From positions 1-6,859 of the forward strand of contig JBBSEZ010000503.1 of NCBI GenBank assembly GCA_038239195.1: DNA of 6,859 nucleotides. Reading direction: 5' to 3'. Under the pieces are notes generated by a model, which saw only the letters and a program-made list of their open reading frames with translations, did not search any database and was not told where the DNA came from. Shown here piece after piece: positions 6,724-6,859 of this stretch; position 1 is the stretch's first letter; the number at the start of each line of letters is the position of its first letter. A program made the translations under genes and the position numbers. This stretch comes from JBBSEZ01 sp038239195. Lineage in GTDB: Bacteria; Planctomycetota; Planctomycetia; Gemmatales; Gemmataceae.

Positions 6724-6859
6724 GGGTGGGGCCCCGCGGTGAAGGATCAGTGGGAGGTTAGCGACGCTTCGCAGAATCGTTGGGAACGCACGCATCTGCG
6801 AACCCTCGCAAAACCCCGTAGCGACCTCAAAACACGAAAACCATGGTCAAAGACCCCGA
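6724..6859 (-). other. Upstream leader of the protease gene
   Basis: This stretch holds no complete gene. It contains an alternative in-frame ATG at 6795 with GAGGG (6803-6807) seven bases before it, which would add 24 residues to the protease. That GAGGG lies in the loop of a short inverted repeat, TGCGAACCCTCGCA (6797-6810). The chosen ATG at 6723 is preceded by GGGGCC-rich sequence without a clear ribosome site. The base composition is more AT-rich towards 6859, as expected of a promoter region, and a TTGACC hexamer (6845-6850) is present, but no convincing -10 box could be matched to it. Confidence 0.4.

Noticed and set aside
6845..6850. TTGACC as a -35 box for the protease gene
   Set aside because: No acceptable -10 hexamer at 16-18 bp spacing on the minus strand; a single hexamer is not enough.

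Overview
The window is GC-rich bacterial DNA in which every convincing gene lies on the minus strand. The high G+C at third codon positions, weak or absent Shine-Dalgarno signals before two of the genes, short G/C-block hairpin repeats between genes, and a very large protein of unknown function beside an odd AAA+ protease all fit a planctomycete (for example a Gemmata-like member of Planctomycetota). This placement is an inference from style, not from a marker gene.

Reading in the direction of transcription (right to left): 6859-6724 is the leader of the first gene. 6723-4456 encodes a soluble FtsH-like ATP-dependent zinc protease with a degenerate extra AAA-like domain at its N-terminus. 4455-4248 is a gap holding three copies of a roughly 45-bp hairpin repeat. 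4247-4035 and 3961-3689 encode two short paralogous proteins that share the block S-x-R-S-[DE]-EDALPHEHEQ. A 103-bp gap with a striking 16-bp palindrome follows. 3585-127 encodes an 1152-residue protein made of a globular N-terminal half, a charged linker and a long alpha-helical half. At the left edge, 80-1 may be the start of a further gene that runs out of the window.

The four genes form one co-directional cassette with gaps of 208, 73 and 103 bp. The arrangement suggests a protease-centred complex: the AAA+ protease supplies ATP-driven unfolding and proteolysis, the small paralogues could be adaptors, substrates or signal carriers, and the giant protein could be a scaffold or sensor. It resembles what I remember of computationally predicted 'FtsH ternary systems' (conflict or signalling systems in multicellular-type bacteria that combine an FtsH-like ATPase, vWA/MoxR-type partners and anonymous X domains). 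No vWA or MoxR gene is in the window, so that assignment is a hypothesis. No RNA genes, CRISPR arrays, transposases or integrases were seen.
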